Assembly (NCBI RefSeq): GCF_048544455.1
Contig: NC_133536.1
Span: 201,627,325-201,691,324 of the forward strand
DNA length: 64,000 nucleotides
Source of the DNA: Silene latifolia
Lineage: Eukaryota > Streptophyta > Magnoliopsida > Caryophyllales > Caryophyllaceae
Direction: 5' to 3'
The notes under the pieces were generated by a model that was not told where the DNA came from, made no database searches, and saw nothing but the letters and a program-made list of their open reading frames with translations. Both the position numbers and the translations under genes were made by a program. This document shows positions 22,065-35,082 of this stretch, one piece after another. How positions within the stretch are numbered: position 1 is the stretch's first letter; the number at the start of each line of letters is the position of its first letter.

Positions 22065-23498
22065 TGTAACGCCCCGTAAACAACCGGAGTACAAAATGGT
22101 ATATTTTATTAATAGCAACGGAAATTACAGAGCGTTACCGCCGTATTTTCCCATACAGAGAAATACAAGGCTTACATTATTCTTTAGTACAACCAAATAA
22201 CTAGTAACAAGTCTTATTGATAAGATTATTTTATTATGATACATTATTCTTATTCTATTTTCTTGCGTCAACCTCACCCATGTCCTTCCCTGTTTCCCGT
22301 ACCTGAAAAATATTAATAAAATAAAGGGTCAACCAACCACAGGTTGAGTATATTTCTCATAACCTCCAACTCAAATTAATATAATTAGGGTCTTATTATT
22401 GAACAGGGCCACATTACGGAGCCGAGACTCCCTTAGGCTATGCCCTCCTCCATGTACACAGGATAACAATCTTTTCCACTTTTTCTCTTTTTCTCTTTTT
22501 TTTCTTTTTCTTTCTCTTTCTTTCTTTTTATCCGGATATAACGGGGCGGAGCCAATTGCCGAGCCCCCTGCCGAGCCCACTTCAGAGCTCACATCCATGT
22601 ACACGGGATAAAATAATAATGTGGTCTGGTCCCTTCCAATAATAATGTCCTGGATGATACATTGGCCAAATGTATATCTTAGCAATGATATTCTAACATT
22701 AACATTATCATGTGAGCATTATAACGTCAATTATTAACACAAACAGTACCACAATCATATCTCACGTAAACCACATTACGTAAAATATACAAGTATAACA
22801 TAACTTTATCACATAAACAATAATTCACGTACATTATAATACCAGTTGAGTAATTATAACGATAATATACTTACTCATTATATTAACTTAAGACGAAGGG
22901 GTAGGAAATATACCTGACGGAGCACCTCACCAAATGTTTGTTACTCCACTAAATAATCAGTAGTAATGATCTACATTTTGTTTGTGTGTGTCAAATGTGC
23001 ATGGAACATTGCCTGTTTATAGATTTTGTATGTCGGTTTGATACACTAGCCTACATTCTCTATGTTTGTACGTGGTGTTCTTACCACCAAAAATGTCAAC
23101 CCCTTCCCCCTAGGTTTACACGTGGTTAGTTAATTACCATGTTTTTTTTTTTTCAATTTTAACATGTGATGCAAAAGAATAAAATATAGTAAAGTTTATA
23201 AATTATCTAGATATTTTTCTTTACGGGTTATTTCCTTTAAAATAGGTCTAGTAAAAATTCTACGGGTAAAGTTATTATTGAGTCGGATTTCGACCGAACT
23301 ATTTTATTCTTATTCTAGGATCTTACCTATACTAGGTTACTACGCCTTTCGAATTTTATTAAGTCAATATCTCCCTCTAGGATGGATTCCTTTCATTTGT
23401 GTACGTTCTCGACTCTAATAAATAAAAATTATTTCCCCTTTCAAACAAAGAATTTTCTTAAATATAATAGAAAATAGAAAATTTATTGGGGTATTACA
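22065..23498 (-). repeat. Gypsy-A 5' LTR
   Basis: 1434 bp, the partner of 16288-17718. Being next to the primer site makes it the 5' LTR of the minus-strand element. Confidence 0.95.
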
Positions 23499-23503
23499 TT
23501 ATA

Positions 23504-25734
23504 TGATTAAGAAATCTCTCAAATAGATATATCCATCGATATTGAACAGGTCCTCCAACTTTCGCTTCATAAGGTAAGTGAATAGGCAAATGCTCCATGG
23601 AATTGAAGAAAGACGGGGGAAATACCTTCTCTAACTTGCATATTATCTCCGCAATGTTTGACTCTAGACGTTTCATAGAATCAACTCTAATCGTAGAAGT
23701 ACACAGGTCTCTAAAAAATTGGCTTATCTCAGTTATTGCACTTCAAGAACCAGTCGGGAGCAACTCTTTCAAGGCAACAAGGAGCAACCGTTCTATAAAG
23801 ACATGACAATCATGACTTTTCATGGAATGCAACACCATATTTTTATGGTCAACACACCGACTCAAATCTTAAGCATAACCATCCGGGAATTTAAAATTAG
23901 CAACCCATTCACATAGAGTCTTTTTCTACACAGTTTCTAAAACAAACCTAGATGATATGGGCCATTTATAACAAAGTTCATTAAAGTCGAGTTTATACTT
24001 AGGGCCAAATAGTTTTACCTGGTATATCCATCATCTTGTTGATAAGCTGTTCAAAAATGTTTTTCTCAATGTGCATAACGTCTAAGTTGTGTCGAATCAA
24101 CAACGTTTTCTAGTAACGAAGTTCCCAGAACATGCTTTGTTTCCACTAACCTTCATTCTTTTCTTTCAATCTTTTCAATTCTTGATCAGAAATATCAACT
24201 ATTTTTGGCAAGTCTTTTACGGAATCTCACACTTCATCGCCCGTTAATTTCGATGCGGCTATGCGATTCTCAGTTTTTATGTTCTTTAGAAAATGCTTAC
24301 AATTGTTGCGGAAATGATGATCAGGTCTTAAGAACTCACGGTGACAATCGAACCAACAAACCTTCTTGCTATTTTTAAGCCAAAAAGATCTATGTTCTTT
24401 TTCTTGACAGTAAGGACAAGCACGGTACCCACTTGTGGACCAACCGGAAAGCATGCCATATGCCGGGAAATCATTGATCGTCCACATTAATGCAGCCTTT
24501 AATTGAAAATTATGTTTCTTAGAAACATCGTAGGTGTACACGCCGGTTTCCCAAAGTTCTTTCAACTCTTTGATCAACGGTTGCAGGTACACATCCAAAT
24601 TTGTCTTAGGGTTCTTAGGGCCTGAAACGAGTAGAGATAAGAACATAAATTGTCACTTCATGCATAACCAAGGAAGTAAGTTGTACGAAGTGACGATCAC
24701 AGGCCAACATGAGTAATTCTTCCCAAATTGCCCATAAGGGTTAAATCCATCTGTACACAAGCCCAGCCGAACATTACCAGGCTCACTTGCAAATTCTGGA
24801 TGCTCTCTATCGAAATGTTTCCACGCTTCTCCATCACTTGGGTGTGTCATTGTCCCCCTTTCTCTTAATCGAGAGTTTCTATGATGCCAACTCATATCAC
24901 CTGCTATGTGCTTGGTTGCATATAATCGTTGTAACCTTGGTGCAAGCGGGAAATAAGTTAACGGTTTACAAGGAATTCGCCTCCCACTTGATTTTTTTGT
25001 ACTTTTATACCGAGATGCATGGCACTTTGTACATTCCTCAAGATTAGCATTTTCCTCCCACAAAGCATGCATCCAGTAGGAACATGCATCAATATTCTCA
25101 TGGGGTAGTTGGAGTCCCTTAAGCACATTCTTAATCTCATTAAAATTGCGCGCCATTTCATTATTCTTTGGAATAATATCATATATGAACGACATAAACC
25201 CATTCGCGCATATAAGAGATATTTTATTCTCACATTTGAGTGCTACCAACCTAGTTGTCGCTTGCAACAAACTCATATTACTTCCCTCATACACTGGTTG
25301 TTCGGCTTTTTCTAGCATTTTATAGAAGAAACAAACTAGGGGGTTTGGGTTTTATAACGCACTTCTTCACCGCTAAGGTCGTCGGGATTGAGTTGCTCCT
25401 CCAATATTTGTTCAACATTATCACATAATGCATTTTCCACGAGCTCCCGGTAAGGACTCTCATTAACTACGATACTACTTGAACTTCCTTTGGTAGGCAT
25501 TTTCTCACTGTGATACGTCCATACATAGTAATTATCGGCAAAATCATTCGACCAAAGATGATCTTGAACTTCTTTCTTCCCTTTAAAAGCTTTGTTATTG
25601 CATTTCTTACATGGGCACCTCATTTCACCAAAATTCTTATACATACTACTTTGTTCCGCGAATTCAATAAACTCTTTTACCCCCTTTGCAAATTCACGCT
25701 TGTGTTTCTTTTTTTCATCTAATCTTTCATACAT
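23504..25734 (-). pseudogene. tnp2: tnp2 transposase of CACTA-1, N-terminal and catalytic part
   Basis: Starts at the ATG of MYERLDEKKKHKREF with the transposase-associated domain (C..C..C zinc-binding pattern in MRCPCKKCNNKAF, DHLW). A one-base shift occurs in a C run near 25346. The tnp2 core follows: MHALWEENANLEECTKC, HPSDGEAWKHFD, CTDGFNPYGQFGKNYSCWPV with PWLCMK, then an in-frame TGA at 24653-24655, then VYLQPLIKELKELWETGV, TINDFPAYGMLSGWSTSGY and CPYCQ. Decayed LDVMHIEKNIFEQLI lies at about 24030-24085, and DUF4218 (CKLEKVFPPSFFNSMEHL, LPYEAKVGGPVQYRW) runs up to 23504, where Gypsy-A interrupts. The enzyme would cut the transposon ends; this copy is dead. Confidence 0.92.
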
Positions 25735-26498
25735 CCATTGTCGTTCTAATCTTTTTATGTTTTTATATACTACAATTCAATTTGTTTGTATATATATGTC
25801 ATAAAAAAACAATAACAACCAAGAATAATACTCAATAAACATTATCACCAATAAATAACTATTGTCAACAAGTAATCTTTTTTTTTTTGAATTGGGTCCT
25901 TATCACTCCAACCTAAATCCATCAATGTACGTTTCAAGTCACTAACAAACACGCACTTGTGATTTATTAATGAGGAAAAAATTCGGCAGCAATTCCCATA
26001 TGTTCTCCAAATACACAATATAGAATAAATAATTACTCTACATATGCAATCAGAGAACATTAAAGGAATTTTCACCGAACTCTTTCCTCATTAACAAATC
26101 ACAAGTACATGTTTACTACTTAAGTGACTTGAAACTTACAACGACTGTCCCAAAACGGAGACTATTCAAGAATTATTTCTAATGAGTAATTTTTGAACGG
26201 GTACGAAGTCAATTTGAACAATAACTTCAATAATACTAAAAATAAAACATACAACAATGACTACTATCCTAATTGTCAATTAACAAAAACTAAGTAACAT
26301 GACTAATTTTTTATTTTACATATCTAATGTAATTGAGATTAAGTCAAATTATCTTTTTAAAAACATTAACAATTCACAAAATCTAATACTTCACAAAACT
26401 TTTAACAATATTATTAACACTTGACAAAATTTTCACAACACAACATACATTTAAACAAAATGACTTATATCCTAATTCAACATGCATCAACACCAACA
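25735..26498. other. CACTA-1 region upstream of tnp2
   Basis: Leader or intron sequence of the tnp2 transcript, AT-rich and without recognised coding sequence. It is continuous with 38065-38450 once Copia-2 is removed. Confidence 0.5.
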
Positions 26499-26503
26499 AT
26501 AAT

Positions 26504-27482
26504 TGTAGGGTAATATCCGTATAAAACCCTTTCTTTATAGGATTATAACGCAAATTTTATATGCAATTTATTGTCATAAACGAAATTAACGAAGAACGAT
26601 TAAGCAATAGAAATAACCTTCGGTCCTAGTGCAAAATGGCAATGAGAGATCAAAGTAGATCTCCTCCTAAATGTTGCACCCAAGATTGTCCGAGAAATGC
26701 CCTTGTGCTAGAGTGAATCCTCTAATTGCCTTGCAATATTGAGAGGATTGTTTTGTGAGTTTATGTTGGATGAGAGATCCGAATTTCGAGAGGCACTTTC
26801 TCAAAACCCTAATTTCTTTTTGCAAAATGAATGATTAGGTTAAGCAAGAGGAGGAGCTCTCCTTTTGTTCTCCTAATCTCGGTTTGGCCGAGTGGATCAA
26901 GGAGGAAATGGGCTTCCATTTTCTCCTTATGTTTAACTCGTGGTCCGAGGCTAAAATGTATACGACGCGGTGTTTATTATAAACTGTCATCGGTTATCGG
27001 ATATTAAAACATCAACTAATAACACGGATTAGTTGAGTTATTAATACATGTTCGACAAAGACAATATTGTATAATTATATTCAATATACATTTAATTAAA
27101 TATAAAACGCTTAAATTCAATTTACGAATTAACTGCTTAATTCGCTTTAGCCATTTTATTTAATCCGTATTAAATAAAATATCTCAACATCACATTTTGA
27201 CTAGTTATTAGTCAAATAACTCAGACTAACTGGTTAGTCAAATTTGGCATCTACATGACTGTATTTTCATACCGTCACATCTCTCAAACGTATCCTATAG
27301 GTGTGACTTTTAGGGACCAGTTGATCACCGCCATCTGTATGACAATAACGTCAAACTTATCTAGCAAGCCAACCGTTATTGATAAACGTGGACCAACTGA
27401 TTATAATACAAAAGAATACCCTTTGATCCTTTTAGAGATTTATAAGTCCTTGCACTAATCCGTAAAGGACACCAGCCCAACA
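26504..27482 (-). repeat. Copia-2 3' LTR
   Basis: Begins TGTAGGGTAATATCCG and ends GCCCAACA on the plus strand. Nearly identical to 37081-38059. Confidence 0.95.
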
Positions 27483-28380
27483 AGCTCCCACTTGTCCGTA
27501 CAAGTGTATGTGCAATGACGTTATCCGCACTAACTGGAGGACACCACCTCCAACAAACTCCCACTTGTCCGTACAAGTGTATGTGCGATAACCGATTCTC
27601 ATATTCATTTAAAATTTCTCCCACTCAATGTAAAACAATTTGCGGATCCGGATCCGCAAAGGTCGTATTTTACAATCGATCCGTATCTAGAGTGGTTTCC
27701 CCGACTAGAGAGTAACTCAACCGATAAAACGAATTCGTATTCGAGCATGGCCATGCATTTCGATTCTGACTCCTCGAGTGGCCCTGAGAAATATCGAGTA
27801 CCTGATAAAGGCTGAATATTTCCTTCAACTCGAACTCCTTTCGATCTAAGCACAGCATGAAATGACCCAGAAACAATCTACTTGGCCCCCTGTTACGGAT
27901 GACCGTGAGAAAGAAACCAAAGTCACCCAAAATCTGCCTTAGTCTCAAGAGACAGTCGATAGTCAAAAGAATCGACTCTTAGGATCACCATGGAGGTCCT
28001 ATCCACGACCGGCACCGAATGTTATAAAACATTTAGGACTCCACGTCGATGTCACAATTGTGTCCTACGAAATATCCGTATAAATCGCCTCTGTGATTGG
28101 TCACCAACCGGTGACTTATGGCTCGTTGAACCCACCATCAACCAACGTCACAAAATAATTGCCAGAGTTATCAGCTCATGTGGGCAATTAAGGACTGTAA
28201 AATATAATGTTCGTTCAGTTCACTTTGTGGTGTTCAAAATTTGTCGTACAAATCCACATGAAAAACAAAATATATATAAAATATCAAAACGATGATGTCG
28301 TATAGAGTACAAAAGGGAATGAATCTAATCCATAAAAGAGTACTACAATCGAGGAACACGTTTAATTCCCATGGAATTAA
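27483..28380 (-). other. Copia-2 3' untranslated region with duplicated purine-tract block
   Basis: About 0.9 kb between the RNase H end and the 3' LTR. CTCCCACTTGTCCGTACAAG is present at about 27486-27505 beside the LTR and again at about 27560-27579. No convincing gene. Confidence 0.65.
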
Positions 28381-29527
28381 CATGCCCTTCATGCTTATCT
28401 TGTCGTAATGCTTTAGTGAGAGGATCTATGTTATCATCTCGTAGCAATCTTTTCTATCACTACTTCCTTTTGCTCCACGTAATCTCGGATTAGATGAACT
28501 TTCCGTTGTACATGTCTAGACTTGTTGCTAGACTTTGGCTCCTTAGCTTGGAAGATGGTACCACTATTGTCGCAATAGATGGTGATCGGGTCATTCGAAC
28601 TAGGCACTACGATAGCCCATGTAAGAATTGACGCATCCATATCGCTTCCTTTGTAGCTTCGGACGCGGCATAGTACTCGGACTCGGTCGTAGAATCTGCT
28701 GTAATGTTTTGTTTCGAACTCTTCCACTGATCGCCATTAAGAGTAAAAACGAATCCGCATCGAGATTTCGAGTCATCTCGATCCGTTTGGAAGCTAGCAT
28801 CTGCAGAATCGGTTGCGCATAGCTTTTGTTCGCCTCCATAAGTCAATGCCCAATCTTTAGTCCTCCGTAGGTACTTAAGAATGTTCTTGACAGACCAGCC
28901 AATGTGGTTCACCCGGATGCTTTGTTGGAATCGACTTGTCATACTCAATGCATATGCCACGTCCGGACGTGTGCATATCATGGCATACATGATAGATCCT
29001 ATTGCCGAGGCATAAGGTATCCGTGCCATGCGCTCTTTCTCTTCCGGTGTCTCTGGTGCCTGAGACTTGCTCAAATGCACCCCTGGAGCCATGGGAAGAA
29101 ACCCCTTCTTGGAGTTAGTCATGCTGAATCTCTCTAGGACTTTGTCTATGTAAGACTCCTGACTGAGAGATAGCATTCGTCGTGATCTATCTCGATAGAT
29201 ACGGATGCCTAGAATTCTTTGTGCCTCTCCCAGATCTTTCATCTGGAAATGGTTTTTCGACCATACTTTCACCGAAGTTAAGAGAGGTATGTCATTCCCA
29301 ATCAGGAGTATGTCATCGACATACAATATTAGGAAGACAATCTTGCTCCCACTCGACTTGATATAAAGACATGGTTCCTCGACCGATCGAGTAAATCCAT
29401 TTTCTTTAATCACTTGGTCGAAGCGATGATTCCAACTCCGAGATGCTTGCTTAAGTCCATAAATGGAGCGCTTAAGCTTGCACACTTTCTTAGGATGTTG
29501 TGGATCGATGAAACCTTCGGGTTGTAC
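28381..29527 (-). pseudogene. Copia-2 reverse transcriptase (3' part) and RNase H
   Basis: Resumes after solo LTR-3 with QPEGFIDPQHPKKVCKLKRS and YGLKQASRSWNHRFD. It includes the catalytic LYVDDILLIGND, MKDLGEAQRILG and the copia RNase H region (TDSADASFQTDRDD, STTESEYYAASEA). A one-base shift near 28625 moves the frame to VVPSSNDPITIYCDNSG and HIRLIRDYV-like sequence, ending near 28381. RT is well preserved apart from the nested LTR and this shift. Confidence 0.92.
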
Positions 29528-32235
29528 TGTAACACCCCGGTTTATTAAAGAAGTCCTCGTCAAGACATTCCCTAATAAAACGGACTGTTACCATCTCGGT
29601 TTCCCGAGGTAGTGAATAACAAATTAAACTCCAAGGCAATTTATGTAATATTTTAACTTAATTATTACAAATACTCTTTTCAACTCAAATTACAAGAACT
29701 GACATAATTAAAAGTGAAAGTCTTCTAGATGATGATCTAGCTACTAAGTCGTCTGATCCAATGTCTCACGCCCATCCAGCTCCCGTTCTATCTCTTAAAC
29801 CTGTCAAGTCTGCTCGCCAATATTTGGGTCGTCACAGGTGTTCACGAATACACAGGGTCAACCGCGAGGTTGAGTAGGTAATACAATGAAACAATAAAAT
29901 ATGATATGCATGATACTCCGTCACCTCCATCACCATCTCAACTCATTCTCATATCACATATCCCCTTACGCCCGGCCATACCGATCCCCGGCAGACACAA
30001 CAATCGACCGTCGTCGATATACCAGCTAAACAGCTGAGGACACCAGGGCAGGTCCTGCAGAACCCGCCTGGGCCTTATCACAACATCACATCGTATCACG
30101 ATCTCATCACCACCACACCATCCTCCAACTCCAATGCATATGAATGCTCAAAAGAAAGTGATGCAATATATATATAAATCAATGAACTGATGAATCATAA
30201 AATCATGCCAGTTACCCGATGTTGTGATATCATGCTCAATACGATCAAATCAGTCAATCACCTTTCCGAATATAAATGATAACGTAAAGCAACAACCAGG
30301 AATCAAGTCAACACAATTCAACAATGACGATAACAGGACAAGTGTATTTCCCTACCTCAAGTGCCAGCAAATCCAATTAAGCAGTTAAGCAGTCCAGAAA
30401 TAAAGCAATGATTTTGATTATCGATCCTTCACAAATCCGTCACCTAAAACAATTATAATATTTATAATTACTAACTACTAAATATAGACATCTCTCAAAA
30501 TAGAAGCTTTCCCGATATAGTAACTTTTCTATTAAACAAACCCGACTCAGAATAATTAATTATGATTAATTATTATTTTATTTTAACAACTCGGAACTAA
30601 AATCCACTGATAATTAAAGGATTAAACGGATTGTGTGATTTAATAAAAACCTGACTCAATCATTTGAATAACTCGACACCCGTCTCAAAATCTATCTTTT
30701 ATTATTTAATTACTCGGGAATTGAATTAAATAACTAATTTAATGAATTAAATGATTTAAGAAAACCCGAATCGAACGAACAACTTAAACAACCCGACTTA
30801 AATTATTAAATGTCTCGGGAATTAAATTGGATAACCAATATGATAATTAAGCGAATTATATAATTAAGAAAGTCCGAATCAAACATTGGACAACTCAACA
30901 ATCCCGACTCAAAACCCGTCTTTCATTATTTTAATGCACTCGGAATTAAATTAATTAATTTAAGCATACGATGAATTAAATAACACGAAACGAATCAAAC
31001 CCGACTTTAAACAAACACACGTGCCTTCACACTCACCTACACCCTTCACGCGCCACCTACACCACCACGACTGCCACCGCGCCTGTCCCCCAACTCGACC
31101 CAGCCACCTACGGCCACCCCCACCAGGCTCGACTCACGCCGGCGAGTCAAACCAAGACTGTCGCTTGTCCGGTTCATCACCACGGCTCACCAACACCCCC
31201 TGTTTTCCTTTTTCCCACCACCGCAACCAACAACCTTACCCCCGCCAACCACCACGCCCTTGGTCGCCGTCACCCACGAACCCGACCACCGTGGCATCAC
31301 CGTTTCGACCTCCCCGAGTCCACAGTGGTGCCACCCCAACCTAACCCTCTCAAACTCCCCTGAAAACCATATAAAAACCCGTTTCAGCTACCCATGTCGA
31401 CAACACCCTCTGCCGCCATATCCACCACCTATTACCACCATAACCACCACCAATACCTTCGTCACTTACCACTCTTTACCTATACCCAGACACCAACCAC
31501 CATTAACCCCTCTATAAGACACCAAACCACCCGCAAAACCCGACAGAAAAGGAGAAAAACAGAGGAAAAGTTGGTTGTTCTTACCATTTTTCTGCCACCA
31601 CAACGGCCACCACGGCCAACCTAGGTAGTCGACACTAGTCCCCTGCTCGTCCTTGCTGCACCGTAATTCACCAGCTCACACTCTCCCTCTCTCGTTTTGC
31701 GTGAAGATCGAAGTTGAAGATGATGAAAGGGGTATGGACGGTTGCTTTTTGTAAAGAGGAATAAGAAGAATAAAAAAAGAAAAGAAGTATGGTAGGCTGA
31801 GTGGTGTGTTTGTCATTCACATGGGTAGTGGTATTAATTAGGTAAAGTGTTAATAATTTAGGTAAAGTATTAATAATTTAGGTAAAGTATTAATAATTTA
31901 GGTAAAGTATTAATAATTAATTAAGGTGCTATTAATTAATTAAGGTTATGGTACTTATTATTAATTAAGGTTAATTTGGGCTGGACAGTTATTGGGCCAG
32001 CTCAACTGATTAGCTCATAAATTCGAATTCTTATAAACCCGTCACGATTAACTTATATCGATACAACGCGAGTTAATTAAAATAACTTATCATAATTATC
32101 GACTCGACAATTTACCCGACTTAATTAGTAATATAAAATGTATAATAATTAATATATAATAATATCCGTTTAATAATATCCGTTTAATTCAATAATATCC
32201 GATTAATTTATTATATAAAAATACGGGGTATTACA
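29528..32235 (-). mobile_element. Solo LTR-3, 2708 bp, Ty3-gypsy type
   Basis: Plus-strand ends TGTAACACCCCGG and GGGGTATTACA are flanked by TGTAC at 29523-29527 and 32236-32240. Both ends resemble chromovirus LTR termini; the TGTAATACCCCG start seen on the minus strand sets orientation. No primer site, interior or second LTR is found. It breaks Copia-2 RT exactly between EEELYMV and QPEGF. Pro/His/Thr-rich open frames near 31021-31624 reflect a C-rich region and are not called as genes. Confidence 0.88.
31841..31920. repeat. 20-bp tandem repeat, four units
   Basis: Four consecutive units of GGTAAAGTATTAATAATTTA, the first and last with small changes. Within solo LTR-3. Confidence 0.95.
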
Positions 32236-32675
32236 TGTACCATGTACAACTCTTCCTCCAAAAAACCGTTTAAGAAGGCGGTTTTCACATCCATTTGCCA
32301 AATTTCATAGTCATGAAAAGCGGCGATCGCTAAGATAATCCGAATGGAACGCAGCATGACTACGGGTGCAAAAATTTCATCGTAGTGCAAACCTGGCACT
32401 TGGGTGAAACCTTTAGCAACTAGTCGTGCTTTATGGATATCTTGTTGACCTTCCACAGAATGCTTTATCTTGTAAAGCCATTTGCATTGAAGGGGACGAA
32501 CCTTAGCAGGTAAGTCAACAAGATCCCATACGTTGTTCTCATACATAGAGTCCATCTCGGATTGCATGGCCTCAAGCCACAGCTTTGAGTCAGAACTAGT
32601 CATGGCACCTTTATAGGTTGTGGGTTCACTACTCGTTAAGAGTAGAACGTCATCTATGTCATGTTCCTCGACCAT
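32236..32675 (-). pseudogene. Copia-2 reverse transcriptase, 5' part
   Basis: Contains the start of the copia RT domain: WLEAMQSEMDSMYENNVWDL, CKWLYKIKHS, HKARLVAKGFTQVPGLHYDE, FAPVV and QMDVKTAFLNGFLEEELYMV. It is one frame away from the upstream integrase ORF and is cut by solo LTR-3. Confidence 0.92.
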
Positions 32676-34480
32676 ACCAATGTATCATGCGGAGGAATAG
32701 AGACTCTTCCCGACCTCCTAGGTTCCTCAGGAATGTTAACCGTAGCCGGGATTGAAGGAATAGGTTCCTCCAATAGTTGCTCGGTACTTGGTTCTGGAAT
32801 CTCCGACAGTTCGAAGGTTCTATCACTCTTTGCATTCTCGAGAAATTCCTTCTCTAAGAATGTCGCACTAGCCGCAACAAAAACACGTTGTTCGGTTGGC
32901 GAATAAAAGTAATGACCAAGCGTTCCTTTAAGATAATCTATAAAGTACGTCTTGACCGATCGCGGGCCGAGCTTATCCTCGTGTCTCCACTTGACATAAG
33001 CCTCGCAGCCCCAAACCCGTATAAAGGACAAGTTAGGGACCGTTCCCTTCCATAGTTCATATGGAGTCTTGTCAACAGCTTTAGACGGACTTCGGTTAAG
33101 TATTAGAGCAGCTGACATAAGAGCATAGCCCCACAATGAGTCAGGCAACACGGTGTGACTCATCATGGATCGAACCATATCAAGTAGTGTTCGATTTCTC
33201 CGTTCGGATACACCATTCAATTGAGGTGTTCCAGGTGGAGTTAACTGCAGGGCAATCCCATAGTCCTTTAGGTGTTGATCAAACTCGTGAGAAAGATACT
33301 CGCCACCACGATCTGAACGTAGTGTTTTAATCTTTCTACCCAATAGGTTCTGTACCCTATTCTGGTATTCTTTGAATTTCTCAAAGGATTCACTTTTATG
33401 TTTCATTAAGTAGACATAGCCATATCTACTTAAATCATCCGTGAAAGTGATGAAATACCTATAGCCTTCTCGTGCGGTGATTGACATAGGACCACATACA
33501 TCCGTGTGTATGAGTCCTAATAGGTCAGCAGCGCGCATTCCAACACCTTTGAAGGAAATCCGAGTCATCTTGCCGATGAGACATGATTCACACGTGCCAA
33601 ATGATTGAAAATCAAAGGCCGAGATAGCTCCATTCTTGATGAGCTGTTTAACGCATTTCTCATTAATGTGTCCCATACGGCAGTGCCATAGATACGTTTG
33701 ATCTTTATCACCAACCTTTAACTTTTTATTCATTACGTGTAATATTTCGGTCGTCAGATCTAAAACATAAATTCCGTTCAAGGAGACTGCCTTGCCATAA
33801 ATCATATCGTGTAAAGAGAAAATGCAAGTATTATTCTCTATTACAAATGAAAAACCAAGTTTGTCAAGTGCAGAAACTGAAATAATGTTTTTCGAAAGAT
33901 TGGGTACATAATAGCAATCATATAATGATAACTCAAATCCGCTAGGAAGCTGGATCACATATGTCCCCTTTGAGACGGCAGCCACTCTTGCTCCATTCCC
34001 AACACGCAGGTCCACCTCACCCTTTACGAGGGGTTCGATGTTTCGGAGCCCCTGCACATGATTACACAGATGAGAACCACAACCAGTATCAAGTACCCAA
34101 GTTCCGTAACTTGCGTGGTTAATCTCAATCATATGAATAAAAGTAGAAGAGAGAGAAGACATACCAACAAGTTTAACACGACCTGCCTTTAAGTCCTCAT
34201 GATAAACAGGACATGTACGCCTCCAATGCCCAGTCTTGTGGCAATGATGGCATTCCATGTTTTCATTCTTGCTCTTTGTCGCGCCTGATGAGGTGCTCGA
34301 CTCACCAGGCCCACTCTTACCTGAACCCGACTTCTTGAACTTCGGTTTACCTACTGCTAGGTTTGCCTGAGCTTTGCCCTTACCTTTCCCCTTGTTTGTC
34401 ACAACGAGAACATCCTGTTTCAAGCTCCCACTGAACTTCATGTCCTTCTCGGTGCCCTGCGAGAAGGGAGTGCCGTTCAT
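32654..34480 (-). pseudogene. Copia-2 gag C-terminus, protease and integrase
   Basis: Open frame of about 600 codons. In order: a Lys/Gly-rich linker, the CCHC knuckle CHHCHKTGHWRRTC, protease active site WVLDTGCGSHLCNHV, the GAG-pre-integrase zinc finger (HCRMGHINEKCV .. CESCLIGK), the integrase DDE core (LIHTDVCGPM, FTDDLSRYGYVYLM, LRSDRGGEYLS, TPQLNGVSERRNRTLLDMV), LWKGTVPNLSFIRVWGCEAY, and EEPRRSGRVSIPP before RT. The frame is lost at both ends. An otherwise intact integrase of a recent insertion. Confidence 0.93.
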
Positions 34481-35082
34481 GGGGACTTTTCTTCAAATCA
34501 TTCATATAGTAATTCGCTCTAAATTGCGAATAACCATCGTGGAGTGGGTGAAGCATGCGGTCGATCACAATGTTCTCGCTGATCTTACAATCAAAGGTCT
34601 CCAGCTTCTCGACATTCTCAATCATGTTGAGAATGTGTGGGCTAACTGGTTGGCCCTTCTGGAGTCTCGCATCAAAGAAGCGAGTGGTATGCTCATAGGT
34701 CACGATTCTCGGTGCTTTCGAGAATTCCTTGGTGAGCGTGGTGAAAATCTTGTTCGCACCATGGGCTATGAAGCGTTTCCGCAAATTGGGTTCCATTGCA
34801 AAAATGAGTACGTTTTTAATCGCACCCGCTTCCATACGAAATCATTAAACTTGGTGATTTCAAAGACTCTAGCCGTGGGACCTGGGTTTGCGGGATGGGC
34901 TCTAATAGATATTTGAGCTTCCGTCGGCGGCGGCAGATTCCGTAATGCCGCCTCCCGGTCCGCGAAGTTTGATCCATCATTCTTCGATCGAGTAGACGAT
35001 TCATCCGATTCATGAAGATCCGAAGCCAGGACTCACGGTCCAATGTGGCACTTGGCATTGGGTTATCGGTAGAACCAGCCAT
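34481..35082 (-). pseudogene. Copia-2 gag, N-terminal part
   Basis: Starts with MAGSTDNPMPSATLDRESW at 35082. After a frame shift near 34830 it continues as MEPNLRKRFIAHGANKIFTT and DARLQKGQPVSPHILNMIE, the copia gag central domain. Another frame shift joins it to the zinc knuckle ORF. Confidence 0.8.

Larger units (their letters stand above)
16288..23498 (-). mobile_element. Gypsy-A: Ty3-gypsy chromovirus-type retrotransposon, decayed interior
   Basis: LTRs at 16288-17718 and 22065-23498, with a 5-bp target duplication TTATA at 16283-16287 and 23499-23503. The sequence next to the right LTR is the complement of AAGTGGTATCAGAGCTTA (tRNA-Met primer site), and beside the left LTR is the complement of AAGGGGGGTAGAA (polypurine tract), so the element runs on the minus strand. 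Only integrase fragments remain in the 4.3-kb interior. It sits inside the DUF4218-coding exon of CACTA-1 tnp2. Confidence 0.95.

Noticed and set aside
27255-27458. 67-codon ORF present twice (also 37832-38035)
   Set aside because: Duplicate positions inside the Copia-2 LTR pair; no coding evidence.
31021-31624. Pro/His/Thr-rich open frames on the plus strand
   Set aside because: They lie within solo LTR-3 in a C-rich, low-complexity stretch, overlap each other in several frames and show no domain.
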